Part shown: one piece after another, positions 32,747 to 44,297 of the stretch
How the letters are laid out: the number at the start of each line of letters is the position of its first letter
How positions within the stretch are numbered: position 1 is the stretch's first letter
DNA from: Voacanga thouarsii
Lineage: Eukaryota > Streptophyta > Magnoliopsida > Gentianales > Apocynaceae
Direction of reading: 5' to 3'
DNA: 64,000 bases
NCBI GenBank assembly: GCA_026120185.1
Contig: JANUWF010001942.1
Span: 2,914,001-2,978,000, forward strand
Translations under genes and position numbers: made by a program
The notes under the pieces: generated by a model
Told to the model about the DNA's origin: nothing
Databases searched by the model: none
What the model saw: the letters and a program-made list of their open reading frames with translations, nothing else

Positions 32747-33450
32747 CATGACTCATTTGAATTTACTTGTTTTCATTAGAAGCTACCCAAAAGCACACAT
32801 TCTAGAGTCATTCTCAGGGCCTTGAATTATTAAATTATTCTAGATAATACAAGGGGGTGATTTAACTTCACAAAATATAGCATAGAAACTTTGTTGCACG
32901 AGGTCGTCTTAACTAACTAGAGTAATACACCAAATGTACAAGGTTATTGATCTCACAAAAGAAATCTAACCTAGCATACAGTAAAGTACAAGACCCTAGC
33001 TTCGCCAGAACACCAACTTATACTCAAGTATGAAGGTAGACGTCTATACTATAGCAGAATAGTTTGGTCTCTATAATTATAGTATTTTAAGAGAGGCCAC
33101 TATTACAGGTCCAGTTCTACATATTCGAAATACGCTTATACCAGTTATGTGAGTGAACTACTTACTGATTCAAGGTAAACTATTCCTCATTGGATCTCAT
33201 GGCAAAATAGTCTTACCTTAATAGAATGCCTAATTCTATCAAATGACTAAGAACTCAGTTTTACTTGTATGACAAGTACCCATGGTATATATCTTACTAT
33301 GAAGAACGACCTAACACGTAGACCATTACTTGCCATACCTGGACTTTAAATGTGCAATAATATAAGAAACAAACTAAAATAAATGAATAAACATTTTATT
33401 GCAATATATTTGCACAGAATACATAGTCTTTGAGGGCATACTTTCCAACA
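32742..33450 (-). repeat. 3' LTR of F, proximal portion
   Basis: On the minus strand the LTR starts TGTTGGAAAGTATGCCCTC at 33450, directly after the purine tract. It continues with the conserved copia-LTR words (CGTATTTCGAAT at 33120-33136). Confidence 0.82.
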
Positions 33451-33462
33451 ATCTCCAGTTGC
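33451..33462 (-). promoter_or_regulatory. Polypurine tract of F
   Basis: The minus strand reads AACTGGAGAT directly before TGTTGG, in the place of AAGTGGGAGAT in Cop1 and Cop3. Confidence 0.65.
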
Positions 33463-33984
33463 ACTACAAAAGCTATGAAAGTCCACAAGTGCTTACCCAT
33501 ATGGCATCTAAGTGTCTGCGAAACACTTTTTCTATCAAATGCTTGGTAAAAGGATCTGCCAAATTGTTGACAGAGGAAATCTGATCTACCACAATCTCCT
33601 ATTTTGGATGAACTCCCATATGAGGTGATACTTCCTCTCTATGTGCTTGCCCTTCTTATGGTTTCGAGGTTCTTTGCATTGTGACACCACTCTAATGTTC
33701 TCACAATAAATCATGACAGGCCTGTCCATGTGCGGTACTATTCTAAGTTCTGTGAGGAACTTTCGGAGCCACATATCTTCTTTAGAAGCTTCTGAAGTAG
33801 CAACGTACTCAGCTTCTATTGTAGAATTAGCAATGTGGGATTGCTTAATACTTCTACATGAAATAGCTCCTCCAGATAAAGTGAAGATATATCCACTAGT
33901 GGATTTTCTTTCATCTTTATTCACCTGGAAGTCTGAGTATGTGTAATCGGTAGGAACCAAATCATCAGTACAATATACAAGCAT
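33463..33984 (-). pseudogene. F RNase H
   Basis: The open piece 33586-33984 has TYSDFQVNKDERKSTSGYIF, GGAISCRSIKQS, ANSTIEAEYVA and YCENIRVVSQCKEPRNH; the usual active-site region reads YCEN rather than YCDD. The C-terminal end (NNLADPFTK-type, HLDAI) is readable in another frame to about 33470. One or more frameshifts near 33585 break the domain. Confidence 0.85.
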
Positions 33985-35030
33985 ATAATTTCTCGTTTCC
34001 TTAAAGATATTTTAGTATATATTTTACGGCTTGCCAGTGAGCTTCCCCTAAGTTCGACAGATATCTACTAACCATGTCTACTGCAAAGCAGATATTTGGC
34101 CTAGTACAAAGCATAGCATAGTTGAGATTTCCTATAGCCGAAGCATAAGGGATCCTGCTCATTTTCTGCTTATATTTCTATGTCTGAGGACTCTGCTTGG
34201 AAGATAAGGATAATCCATGTCTAAAGAGTATAATGGCCCCTTTACATTGATCCATGCTATACTTGACCAATATCTTGTCAATGTTAGTAGACTAGGATAA
34301 GCCTAAATTCTCTGCTTCTTATCTCTAAGATGCTTAATACCTGGAATGTAGCTAGCTTCCCCCATGTCTTTCATACTAAATTGACTAGATAGCCAAACTT
34401 TAATTGATGACAATATATTTACATCATTTCCAATTAGTAGAATGTCATCTATATAAAGTACCAAGAAAATCACTTTGCCACTGTCTGATTTCCTATACAC
34501 ACATAGTACATTCACTTTTTGAATGAAACCATAAGCTTTCACATTTAACCAAAACGTATGTTCCATGCTCGTGACGCTTACTTATGTCCATAAATAGACT
34601 TCTTAAGCTTACAGACCATTTGTTCTTGACCTTTAGCAACAAAACCTTCTAGCTAGGACATATAGATGTCGTTGCTAAGATAGCCATTTAAGAAGGCCGT
34701 CTTAACATCCATTTGCCATATTTCGTAATCATAATGACATGTGATAGCTAAGAGAATTTGGAAAGACTTAAGCATGGCTACTGGTGAAAAGGTTTCTTCA
34801 TAATCGATTCATTCTTTCTGAGTATAACCTTTAGCAACTAATCTTGCTTTATAGGTTTCAACCTTTCCATCTACACTTCTCTTCCTCCTGTATATCCGCT
34901 TACACCCAATAAGTTTTATCCCATCAAATACAGTGATAAGATCCCAGGCCAAATTGAGGTACATGGACTCAATCTCAACATTCATGGCTAGCTGCCATTT
35001 GTCTGCATCAGCATCAACAATGGCTTCTTC
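33985..35030 (-). pseudogene. F reverse transcriptase
   Basis: The minus-strand reading spans the whole copia RT in several frames. The open piece 34303-34566 includes [17 protein letters not shown], an intact YIDD catalytic box, and [23 protein letters not shown]. Upstream parts (the AFLNG-type palm, the KGYTQ-type fingers) lie at about 34570-34900 with stops. The layout follows Cop3 codon by codon. Confidence 0.85.
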
Positions 35031-36480
35031 ATGTCTAGTGGGATCTTGTTCCTAATAATCAGAGACTAGATCATAGATTTCTCCGGTCCACCTTTCTGGA
35101 ACTCTTGTGATCCTCCCACTACGACGAGGCTCAGATTGTATAGGAACATTGGGCAGTGTTTTTTTTTTGTTCCTCGATCGGGGTATTAGAAGTACTTAAA
35201 GTTGAATCAGTGACTAACTTCTCTTCTAACTCTATTCTACTTAAACTTGTGGCGGAAGTAACTTATTTAACCTCAAAGTATCCAGCATTAGTACTAACAA
35301 GTACTTTATGCTCTTGAGGATTAGAGACATATCCACCTCTTGTTCCTTTTAGGTATCCAACGAAGTAGCACAATTCTAATCTTGGTTCCAGCTTACTTTC
35401 TTTTGTCAGTACATAAGCTGGACAACCCCATATCTTGAGATGGTTCAAACTGGGCTTTTGTCTCATCCACATCTCATAGAATGTCCTAGGTACTGATTTA
35501 GAAGGGACCAAGTTCAAAATATATGCAACTGTTTCTAAGGTATACTCCCAAAAAGAAATAGGAAGTAATGTATGACTCATCATGCTTCTGACCATTCCAT
35601 CAAAGTTCTATTTCTTCTCTCAGCTACTCTATTCTATTGGGGAGTCCCAGGTGTAAGTAACTGAGTTACTATACCATGATGTACCAAGTAATTCTTAAAC
35701 TCACTGAGGAGGTACTCTCCACCAAGATCCAATCTCAGAGTTTTAATTAATTGTCCTGTTTGATGCTCCACTTCAGCCTTAAAATCCTTGAATTTATTAA
35801 AAGAGTCAAACTCACACCTCATCAGATAAATATTATCAAAATGAGTGTGATCATCTGTGAAAGTGATGAAGTACTCGTAGCCTTCCCTAGCTGGTGTAGT
35901 AATCGGACCACAAACATCTGTATGAACTAGTGCTAGTATTTCTATGGCTTTATCCACTTTTTTAATAAAGGACCTTTTGGTCATTTTACCTTTAAGGTAA
36001 GATTCATACTGAGACCATTCTGCCAATCTTAATGAACTTAAAGGTGCATTATGGATTAGCCTCTGAGTTCGATTGAGATTTATATGTTCTAATCTTAGAT
36101 GCCACAAATATGAGTAATTTGATATGACATTTCTCTTTTTATTATCAGGTTTAGTTTGAATATTGTTTACTTGATTTCTAATAGGATGTATATAAAAGAG
36201 ATTTCCATACATGTTTCCTGTACAAATTAAATTACCATCTCTAGTGATAAAAATACTAGAATAGAAAGAAACAAAATTTCCTTGATTCATTAATTTGGAA
36301 ACTAAAATCAAATTCTGTTTAAAATAAGAAATATATAAAATATCTTTTAAAATTAACTTTCTATTACAATAAAAAATAAGTTCAAGATCTCCCACTGCTT
36401 CAGCCCATATTCTTGCTCCATTACCTACTCGAAGTCCATGCTCACCCTTGTTGAGTCTCCTTGTCCTTTTAAACCCCTGC
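35031..36480 (-). pseudogene. F integrase
   Basis: Two open pieces: 35634-36548 has the zinc finger (YLWHLRLEHIN ... [14 protein letters not shown], where the Cys pair has become Tyr) and the catalytic HTDVCGP and LRLDLGGEYL blocks; 35263-35595 has the C-terminal part ([30 protein letters not shown]). The DDE Glu region near 35600-35640 is split by a frameshift. A hinge with stops follows to about 35031. Confidence 0.85.
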
Positions 36481-36590
36481 AAAGAGTTACAAACATGGTC
36501 AGTGGCTCCAGAATCAACTATCTCAGAAGATGTTAATCCAACCGTCAAAATAGACTCTCGGTATAGAGTAATACCTAAAGTAGATTTACC
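36481..36590 (-). pseudogene. F protease start (DSGATDH)
   Basis: In the frame 35634-36548 the first residues include [14 protein letters not shown], the aspartic protease catalytic site of copia pol, here intact. The upstream join to gag is broken by stops. Confidence 0.75.
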
Positions 36591-37388
36591 TAAGAAGTCC
36601 GAGCAATCTTTCTTCTAATGCCCCTTCTTGCCACACTTAAAGCATTTACCTTTGGGCTTCCCATCGGGCTTGGACTGAGCAATTGTTTTAGGATGGGCCC
36701 CTGCGTTGTTCCGGACCTTCCTCTTCTTGAATTTGGCTTTGCCTTAATTCCAAAAGAAAAAGTAGAACAAGAGACCAAAACCTTTGACACGGGTTTCATA
36801 AACTTCTTTGCTACTTGGAGCTCTTTCATAAGCTCCGTGAGATTCAAATCCAACTTGTTCATGTTGTAGTTCAACTTGAAATAAGAATATGAATCAGGTA
36901 AAGTATTAAGAACAATGTCAATTTGGCTCGTAGGATCTATCTTGCGCTTAGGACCTCAGCCTCGTTGAAATAGGCAATCACCTTTAGCAGATGCTCTCGA
37001 ACCGATGCCCTCTCAGCCATCCTAGTGTTCATGATTGCCTTAAGAGCTTCTTGCCTTGTGGGCTGGCTCTTGTTAGTAAACATGGTATGCAATAACAAAT
37101 CCATATCGTACGCAGTGGCCATATGCTTATACTTAGACTGGAGCACACTAGACATGGAAGGTAACATATAGCACTTAGCTATCTCATTAGCCTTCTTCCA
37201 TGCTTTCTCGGCCTCTCACTCTTGATTGGTGGATTCTTCCCCAATCTAAGAATAGGGATCCGTAAGAACATACTTGAACTCCTCGACAGTGAGTAGTATG
37301 TTCAGGTTCCTTTTTCAATCTACATAATTTGGGCCTGTCAACTTATTCTCTTTGAGAATGATTGACAATGGACTGAAACTAGATATTT
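36591..37388 (-). pseudogene. F gag
   Basis: Pieces: 36937-37167 (HMATAYDMDLL, QEALKAIMNTRMAERASVREHLLK), 36590-36874 (NYNMNKLDLNLTELMKELQ), and in another frame near 36600-36645 the zinc knuckle CFKCGKKGH followed by a stop and KKDC. The N-terminal start, with FSPLSIIL and ENKLTG, is at about 37340-37385, directly after a good splice acceptor TTTGCAATATTTCAG (AG at 37389-37390). The phase after this acceptor fits the phase-1 donor of the LTR-encoded ORF. Confidence 0.82.
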
Positions 37389-37722
37389 CTGAAATATTGC
37401 AAAAAATATTCATTTAGTTTGCAAGAAATAAAAATGCACATTCTTTATATTATTTCTTTGATAATACATAACTCTTAAAACTATTATCAATAATATAAAT
37501 AGTTTGGTTCTTAAAAAAACTAACAGAACTTCGTAGAAAAATTAATAACATTCTAAGTTAAGTGTATAACCATCACGAATCAAAACTTCCTTAATAGGTA
37601 ATAGTCTAGAAAAAGTTCTACCGATAGGATGGCTGCTGATTCACACCATCGATGGGCAATCTAGTGCTAAAAATCTCCAATGTAGGTTGGTCGATCCTAG
37701 CAAATACCCTAAGCTTTTAATT

Positions 37723-37827
37723 TTACTCATCCATTAGTTCTAGATATTTGTGAAAATCCATCCTATTGGGGGTCATGCTCAGAATGAGAAATCCACTATC
37801 TCTAATAAGAGTTGTGATGGAAGCCAT
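37723..37827 (-). CDS. Conserved leader micro-ORF (34 codons, F copy)
   Basis: ATG at 37827 on the minus strand, MASITTLIRDSG, ending LELMDE plus TAA at 37723-37725. The Cop3 leader has the same frame (14680-14793) with ASIT, LIRD and RM kept and a gap of whole codons. Function unknown. It could be an upstream ORF that controls gag translation, or only slowly decaying non-coding sequence. Confidence 0.35.
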   Translation of the reverse strand: MASITTLIRDSGFLILSMTPNRMDFHKYLELMDE

Positions 37828-37833
37828 GAGGTC

Positions 37834-37855
37834 GTTGGAACTCCTCTCCCACTTA
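37834..37855 (-). promoter_or_regulatory. PPT-like purine motif in F leader
   Basis: The minus strand reads AAGTGGGAGAGGAGTTCCAACG, nearly identical to Cop3 14653-14674 and similar in Cop2 near 8175-8200. It shares AAGTGGGAGA with the real PPT. Confidence 0.4.
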
Positions 37856-38439
37856 ATCTTTTATTGAAAATAGAGTTTTAGGCCCAAATGCATTTTCTAT
37901 AATCTTATGGTTTCATTAAATTTAATAAAAAACTAAAATTCAATATTATTCTCTATGTCAAGGATTAAATCCTTTGAGAGAATAAACTATGAATTTATTT
38001 TACTATTTTAAGTTAATAACCAAGTAAAATTTTAGTATTAAATAACCTCAAGTTCAACATTATTCTATATGTTAAGGATGGATAAACCATAAATTCTTTT
38101 TTTTTAAAGTTAGATTGAAACATTTTATCAAAGACCATTCTATCTAGTGAGACTTTGGTCTCACAAGAACTTGCGCATTTGATCACAAAAATGAAATAAG
38201 TATGATAACAAAAGTAAACATTTTCATGCTCAAACTATTCATTTATTCCTAAGTGACCAAACGATAGATTAAACATCATGAATTAAAAATTAATGATCTT
38301 GTTTAATCCTAAGGTGGTTCCCTACTTTACTACTTTTTTTCATACAAATTATTCATCCAAAGATAAATAAAACTATTGCAAAAAATTAACCTCATACAAT
38401 GGTTTCAAAATATGATTACATCAAGGAAAATTGTGGTAC

Positions 38440-38620
38440 AGAACTTCAGCAGTGCTCTCCTTTTTCTTGGACAAAATTGTACGCATCTACCTCTGGGCAG
38501 AATGGACCTGCGTCGGGTCTGCTCTGTTTCTCCAAAACCTCCAGCTGGGCAGTGTGGACCTAGTGCCTAGTCAAATCGGGCCACCTGGTGCCGGGTTCAT
38601 TTTGAAGTTCGCCGATTTAT
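38440..38620. repeat. Palindromic GGACCTGxGxCxxGT cassettes in F leader
   Basis: CAGAATGGACCTGCGTCGGGTCTGC, GTGTGGACCTAGTGCCTAGTC and CACCTGGTGCCGGGTTC follow one another. They resemble the cassettes of solo LTR K. Confidence 0.6.
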
Positions 38621-38972
38621 GGAAAAATCCTACTTTTTAGCTATTTTTCACCCCTCAACAATTCTAGGAATCAAGTTCTTCAGTTCCCAAAATTTTTTGA
38701 TTAAAAGAAAAACAAAAACAGGTATAAAAACATGCCTTTACAAGTACCTATGCCTCTAACCATGAGGTGTACATCGCATCTACTAAAAAGCAAAAAAATA
38801 ATAGGTAAACTATTAGAATACATGATCCTATGCTTTTAACCGCGAGGCAAACATAAACTCTAGAAACTAATATTTGTGAGATCACATGAAATTACAAATG
38901 ATTCATTTTTAATAGTAAAGGAACCATATTTTTCAGTTTTTAACCCTAGTACATGCTTCTAGATGAAAACTG

Positions 38973-38985
38973 TGTCTCTGATACC
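38973..38985 (-). promoter_or_regulatory. Primer-binding site of F (initiator tRNA-Met)
   Basis: The minus strand reads TGGTATCAGAGAC, as in Cop3. Confidence 0.85.
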
Positions 38986-38987
38986 AC

Positions 38988-39948
38988 TTAAAGGTTCAAA
39001 ATAGAAAACATCAAAGAAAACGCAACGTAAAATTTTCAATTTTTTGAGCTACATCTAGGAGAGAGTACTTATTTTTCTTTATTGGTTGTGGATTAACCAA
39101 TAAAGGGTCGGGTTGCATTGGAACTTGCGTTGGAAGGGGAGAAGGAGGCGCCTATGGTTCGACCAGTATTCCTGCCAATCTTCTACTCTTACGCATTAAG
39201 CATCTCCAAGCTTCCTCTCTTCGTCTTTTGAAGTATGACTCTACTTTGCGTTGGGGTTAGTTTGGTGAAAGATCCTTTTTTAGATAATCAAAATATCTCC
39301 AAGAGAGAAAGAAGAGAAGGAAGAGAACAAGAGGAAGAGACAGCACACTCAGAGAGAGAGCTTAGGAAAAAAAACCACTTCATTTTTTTCCTTTCTTACA
39401 CCATAATTTTGGCCAACCTTAGGGCTTGATGAAGCCCTAATAGCCAAAAACACCAAGCCCTAATGGGCTTGGTGTTGTGCTCATAAATCAGTCCAGGACT
39501 AGCCCAATTCTCTTAATTAATTAATTACTTTTTCTGGGCTTCATTAAATATCTAAGGCAAATTAATTAATTCTAATTGGACATTTAATATATGTCAACTT
39601 ATATCAACCTAATTAATTAATTTATTTCAGCTCAATCTTCTTAATTAATTAATTATCTTTCCTAGGCCTTATCAAAAATCCAAGAATAATTAATTAATTC
39701 AAATTGGACTCTTAGAATAAATTCTATTCTCTTCCAAATAATTATCCATCAAGCCCAAACAGTATCTAAACAACGCCAAGGTAACTTGAGCTACTCCGGA
39801 GACCAAGAGACATATTATTCATAGCTACTAAAATAACCAAAATGTCCTTACTATTAAATAGTTACGTTTTACCATTTTAAATATTTCCATTTATCACCAT
39901 ATAGAAATATTGACCCCAAGAATAATATTGTTAAAATAATGTCTCTGA
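38988..39948 (-). repeat. 5' LTR of F, 3' portion, cut by G
   Basis: From the PBS-side end (TTCAAATTTGAACC-like, terminal CA decayed) to the G insertion at 39948. It matches the F 3' LTR at 30430-30890. It contains GGGCTT/AAGCCC words and the short-ORF remnant. Confidence 0.8.
39069..39196 (-). pseudogene. Remnant of the LTR-encoded RRSRRLAG-type short ORF (F)
   Basis: On the minus strand, ATG at 39196, then RKSRRLAG, a short stretch, one stop, and a P/Q-rich stretch like that of Cop3, ending near AAAATAAGTACT, where a donor with GTAC may have lost one G. The distance is about 128 nt versus 127 nt in Cop3. Confidence 0.55.
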
Positions 39949-40188
39949 TGTGAAACCCCGCCTAAAGCCAACCATAAAGTAAGGGGGATGGGATGCATAT
40001 CATGTCATCATGCATAAAATATACCTTTTGAATGATTTTGCATGCCTTAGAATTGTGGTTTATAGGTTAAATAGTTTATTTATGCTTGTTGGGTAGAAAG
40101 GGTGAAAAGGTAATTTTGCTTGAGGTCAAAATAAGAAGACGGCTTGAGGTTTAGATAAGAAGAATATTTAGGTGAGAAAATAAGAACA

Positions 40189-40265
40189 AGAGTTAGTGTG
40201 GTTAAGTGGTTAGAGCTTTGTAATTTAATCTCTAAGGTCTTGAGTTCCAATCCGATTACTTAAAT
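40189..40265 (+). ncRNA. tRNA-like module in G 5' LTR
   Basis: GGTTAAGTGGTTAGAGC (A-box-like) and GAGTTCCAATCC (B-box-like), about 35 nt apart. The flanking words TAAGTG and CACTTA/TACTTA could pair. The strict B-box GGTTCRANNCC is not met, so transcription by RNA polymerase III is doubtful for this copy. Confidence 0.4.
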
Positions 40266-42808
40266 TTTACTCATATTTATCTTAGCTATGTTTGAATTTT
40301 TGTTTTTCTTACATTCCTTGAAGATAGGAATGTTGTCATAAGGAAGACATGATGGTAATGTCTTGACCATGTGGTTTTGTCCTAAAAAGAATTCTAGAAT
40401 AATTCTTGTCCCTATTAATTTTGCTAGCCTTGTCCTAACACCTTTGCAATTTAAACTACATTTAATTCTTTAATCCAATTTTAATAGTAAAAATTCTGAG
40501 ATAATTCCCTAAGCTTAGAATTTGAAAATCCCAGCTCTTGTGGGATAGGGATGGTCGAAAGTAAGGAGGGAAAATAGGTATAGGTTCCAAGGGAAAAAAA
40601 CACCATAGCTATTCCTTCAAACTCCATCTTCTTCATGTTTAGGTAAGAAAAAACTGGAAAATTTTCCAGATTTCCTTCAAGGCTGTTTTCAAAAATTTCA
40701 GCCAGCTTTCCTTCCTAATTTTTGCAAGAAAACCAGTCATTGTATGTGAGGATGAAGGCTGGAAAATCATTGAATTTTCAGAGCTGTACAAAGAGTCCCA
40801 AACCAGAATTTCTTTTCAACAAGCTAGCAACATTAAACATGAAATTTGAAGCCACTGTTAGAACATATGAACAGCTGGAACTTCCTCTATTTTTCTTCAA
40901 GATGAAGGCTAGAAAACCACCATTAGAAGACCTTCAAAAACCCTTAAAATCCAGCTGCAAAATCGTGCCAAAGAGGACTAAAAATTCTGCACCAAAACCA
41001 TTTCAATTCTAAGTGTTCTTGAAGCTTCAATTCTAGAAAATTTTCCAGCTTGTCTCTTGAAGGCTAAGGCCGAAATTCGTCATCAAAACTCACTGGAATT
41101 CTGACCTTGTACAGCTATGAACTGAACATCTTGGCTTCCCCACCAATCTTGAATATTAGGACTCCATTATCATACCTCAAAAAGCTCCTATTATCACTAT
41201 ATCTAAAACTTATTCAAACTTCAAATTAAATTCCAGATTTTGTTCCATCTCTTATAGCTAATTGATAAAACCAGAAAATCTCTGCCATTACATGATCATT
41301 TTCGGCTAGCCTTAAGTCTGAACAACTCTCCGTTCTATGGTTGAAACCTCGCTAATTCAGCCCATACACCATTGAAGAACAAGAAACCTTCCAGTAGCAA
41401 AGTCCATTAACCTATCCTATACCTTAAACAACTCCACCTTTTTCTCTATTTGAATTTTTAAAAAAATCTGAAACCTTCTCTCTCATTCTTGATAACTGAA
41501 AGCTCCTTCAAAATTCATTTTCTCTCAAACTCTCTAAAAAAAACACTAAGAACACACACTTCACATCTTCAAGCCTAAACCAATCCTAAACATCTCCAAT
41601 CACTTCCAAACTCTCTAGATCATCCATATTCAACCTATATTCTTCATTTTTGCACTTTATAACACCAAAACACACCAAGTTGAATTTCCAAAATGGATCA
41701 AACCAACCTTTTTTGTTGAAGATTCAAAGAACACCAAAAGGTAAAATAAGAACAATCTTCTTGTTCTTCTTCTTCTATTCAATCTCTTTTATCCTTCTCT
41801 AGTCTCATTCGATTCTCTCTCACTCTCTCCTTCTCTGTGCTGAAATGGTGATATCAACCATGGGCTACTTTCGGACCACTAAAGGCCATTAAGTACTTTA
41901 GGATCTTCACTAACCAAGGAGAATCCTTCATCAAACGAGCATCAATCAAGTATTTTTCCTTAATCTCCCTTTTCAATTCTCAGAATTGAGACTCCTAAAT
42001 ATTGATAGGTTGATTGAATAAAGTAGGGGTTGAGGATATGCATGTGGGTGAAGGGGATGGAGTTAGGACATGAGAGTTGGAATGAATGATTATGCCTTAT
42101 AGATTTTGCTTTTGAATCACTATATGTTCATCATAATTAAAGAGATTTATAGATGCTTTGATGCATGTTAGATATTATGCCACCATTGGTGATTAGGCCT
42201 TTATAATATTATTTTTCAATGGAGCCATAGATAATGTTATGCCTAGTAGAAGATCATCCATGTTGAAGTCTATGTTCATGGATAGATTAACATGTCATTT
42301 GTTATGTGAGAATATGTTCATAGATCTTCGCTAACAATAGAAAATTATTGTAAAAACTATTTTTTTATTACTTCAAGAATTATTTTTACTAACATTATTG
42401 TTATTAATTTAATTAGAACTATTATTCAATTTAAGCTATAAAATTTGAAAAACCTTAGGTAGGGTTGAAATAGAGTATTATTTAAAAATATTTTTATTTT
42501 ATTAGTTAAATAAATAAAATCTTTTTATTAAAAATACATAATAAAATAATAAAATTAATTAGTATCAAATGACCTTGTAGACCATATTAATAATATTAGT
42601 TAGCCTTACTAAAACTTTTATCTATATCTATAAATGTTATTTATATTAAAATTTATTTATTATTTATTAATAAAAAATTAAGTATAATTAATTTATTATT
42701 AATTCTATTGGTTATTTATTATCTATTAATTATTAATTAAAAGCTAAGTATAATTTATTATTTATAATAAAACTATTTAAATGTTACTAATTACCAATAT
42801 TATTTAGG

Positions 42809-42810
<2 letters not shown>

Positions 42811-42857
<47 letters not shown>
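42811..42857. repeat. (ATT)n microsatellite in G 5' LTR
   Basis: About 16 uninterrupted ATT units. The 3' LTR has only three to four at the same place (52468-52480). Confidence 0.95.
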
Positions 42858-42859
<2 letters not shown>

Positions 42860-44145
42860 CTCTTTAACACTAATTTTATATATTGGCAATATTACTCATT
42901 ATTTATTATTTGAAACTATAACTTATTATTATTTATTTTATAACACCCATTTATTTTAACTTATCAAGATAGTTTATTTTATAAAATACTTTATCAACTA
43001 GTATTAAAGTTTAAGACATTATGGTCTTGGTTAGTTGTTGATGTGGCTAGTTGAACTAGGAATTATTTATTTAACGCAAATATAGTTTGGATATTGTCTT
43101 ATACCTTGTGTTTACCCTAGGCAGGGTTAAGTTGACCTTGGAAGACTTTTGAATTCGGGAAGAGCAAAAGACCAGGTGAGTTCCTGCATGAAACCATTTG
43201 AAGACCAAAGTTATCGTGGCAAGTCAAACTCAATGTATACAAGTATTTGTATTGTAAAGGCAATTATGGACATTTTTTCCTTTTCGTTTCAATCAAGCAA
43301 ACCATTTGGAATTAAATAATCAATTTTACTCAAAACGCTAAACTTTTCCTAAAAACCTAACTTTAGCAAGAATTTCAGAAACTATAGTTGCTATTTCCAA
43401 ATGAATCATTGTATGATCTTTTTCCTCCCAAGTGGGACAAACAATGTTGAGTACTCAATAAGGGTAGACTATTAGTACTAGCCTTTGAAGAGTTAGGGTA
43501 AGTCTCTCAGTAGGTGGCCACATTTGAGGGGTGAGTCCTTCTTGGATAGGATGCTAGTCTTGCAGGTCATACCAGTCCAAGCTAGCAAGTTTAGTCAAGT
43601 GGACTGTGAATTTCTGGAGTGGACAACCAGTAAGTTTGGGTGTAAAGATGAAGGAGTATCTCACCCGGTAGGCCATACACTTACCTTGTGTCAGTATGCA
43701 CAAAGTGTCGTGCCATGGCTACCTTTTTTGAGTGGTTGTATTTATTGTGCACATGTATGTTTTGGAAAGCAAAATACCACTCTTCATTTGTGAAATTTAT
43801 TTGAGGCTTGCCAGTATTTTCTTTTAAGAAACTTTCACAACTTGCATACATGAACTGTTTTACCTGAAACACTCAAAGCACACACGGGCATACTAAGATT
43901 TATGTCTCACTACTTTTTATACCATGTTTTCAGGTCGGGCCTGCTGTGAAGGTTATTAGTTAGAGAATTACCTGTGTTTTGAAGACTCGTTGTTACGTTT
44001 CCTATGTATTTCTTTTGAGAGACAATAGCAGACATTTATTTTTGAGCTTATTCATGTATTGCTTGGGTTGTGATAAGTTAAATTTTGAATTCTTTCTTTT
44101 ATTTATTTTATGTGTCCTAGTTATAAAAACCCCTTATCCTATGGG

Positions 44146-44160
44146 TGGGGCGACATCCCC
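44146..44160 (+). repeat. Inverted repeat GGGGCGACATCCCC near LTR end
   Basis: A four-base GGGG/CCCC stem around CGACAT, kept in J and in the solo LTR at 1834-1847. It lies 35 bp before the LTR end and could be part of the R/U5 RNA structure. Confidence 0.5.
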
Positions 44161-44197
44161 AACCCTATTGAGGGCATAGGTAGAGGGGTGTTACAAT

Positions 44198-44210
44198 TGG
44201 TATCAGAACC
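44198..44210 (+). promoter_or_regulatory. Primer-binding site of G (initiator tRNA-Met)
   Basis: TGGTATCAGAACC, two bases after the LTR end; 12 of 13 positions fit initiator tRNA-Met. Confidence 0.88.
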
Positions 44211-44297
44211 TTGGTTTAAGGTAATTATTGATAGCATATGCTTTGTTTCATTAAGGATTAAAATATTTTGACTAATCTAGCTTGTTTATGTTGTAGG

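Larger units (their letters stand above)
37391..38972 (-). other. F leader between PBS and gag
   Basis: It corresponds to the Cop3 leader in the same order: distal AT-rich part, GC-richer cassette part (38440-38620), AT-rich blocks with AAGGATTAAATCC-like repeats (37960-38090), the purine motif (37834-37855), the micro-ORF (37723-37827) and the GACCAACCTACATTGGAG box (37680-37710). No other gene is seen. Confidence 0.65.
30430..39948 (-). mobile_element. Ty1/copia element F, minus strand
   Basis: Reading on the minus strand: 5' LTR (39948-38988, cut by G), PBS, leader, gag, protease, integrase, RT, RNase H, PPT, 3' LTR starting at 33450 and truncated near 30430, with a solo LTR inside it. 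It is related to Cop3 but clearly older and diverged. All coding parts are broken. Confidence 0.87.
39949..44195 (+). repeat. 5' LTR of G (4247 bp)
   Basis: TGTGAAACCCCGCC to GGGGTGTTACA. Parts: tRNA-like module (40189-40265), a region of minimal protein likeness around 40700-41010 that recurs in all LTR copies, strongly AT-rich centre (42350-42960) with a TTA microsatellite, and a conserved 3' part (43080-44195) with GAGTACTCAATAAGGGTAG, TATCTCACCCGGTAGGCC and a terminal hairpin. No TATA-type promoter can be chosen with confidence. Confidence 0.92.

Noticed and set aside
40195..40265. A true tRNA gene
   Set aside because: No complete cloverleaf: the acceptor stem and anticodon arm do not pair, and the B-box deviates. 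Four copies sit at the same place in LTRs, so it is a tRNA-like LTR module.
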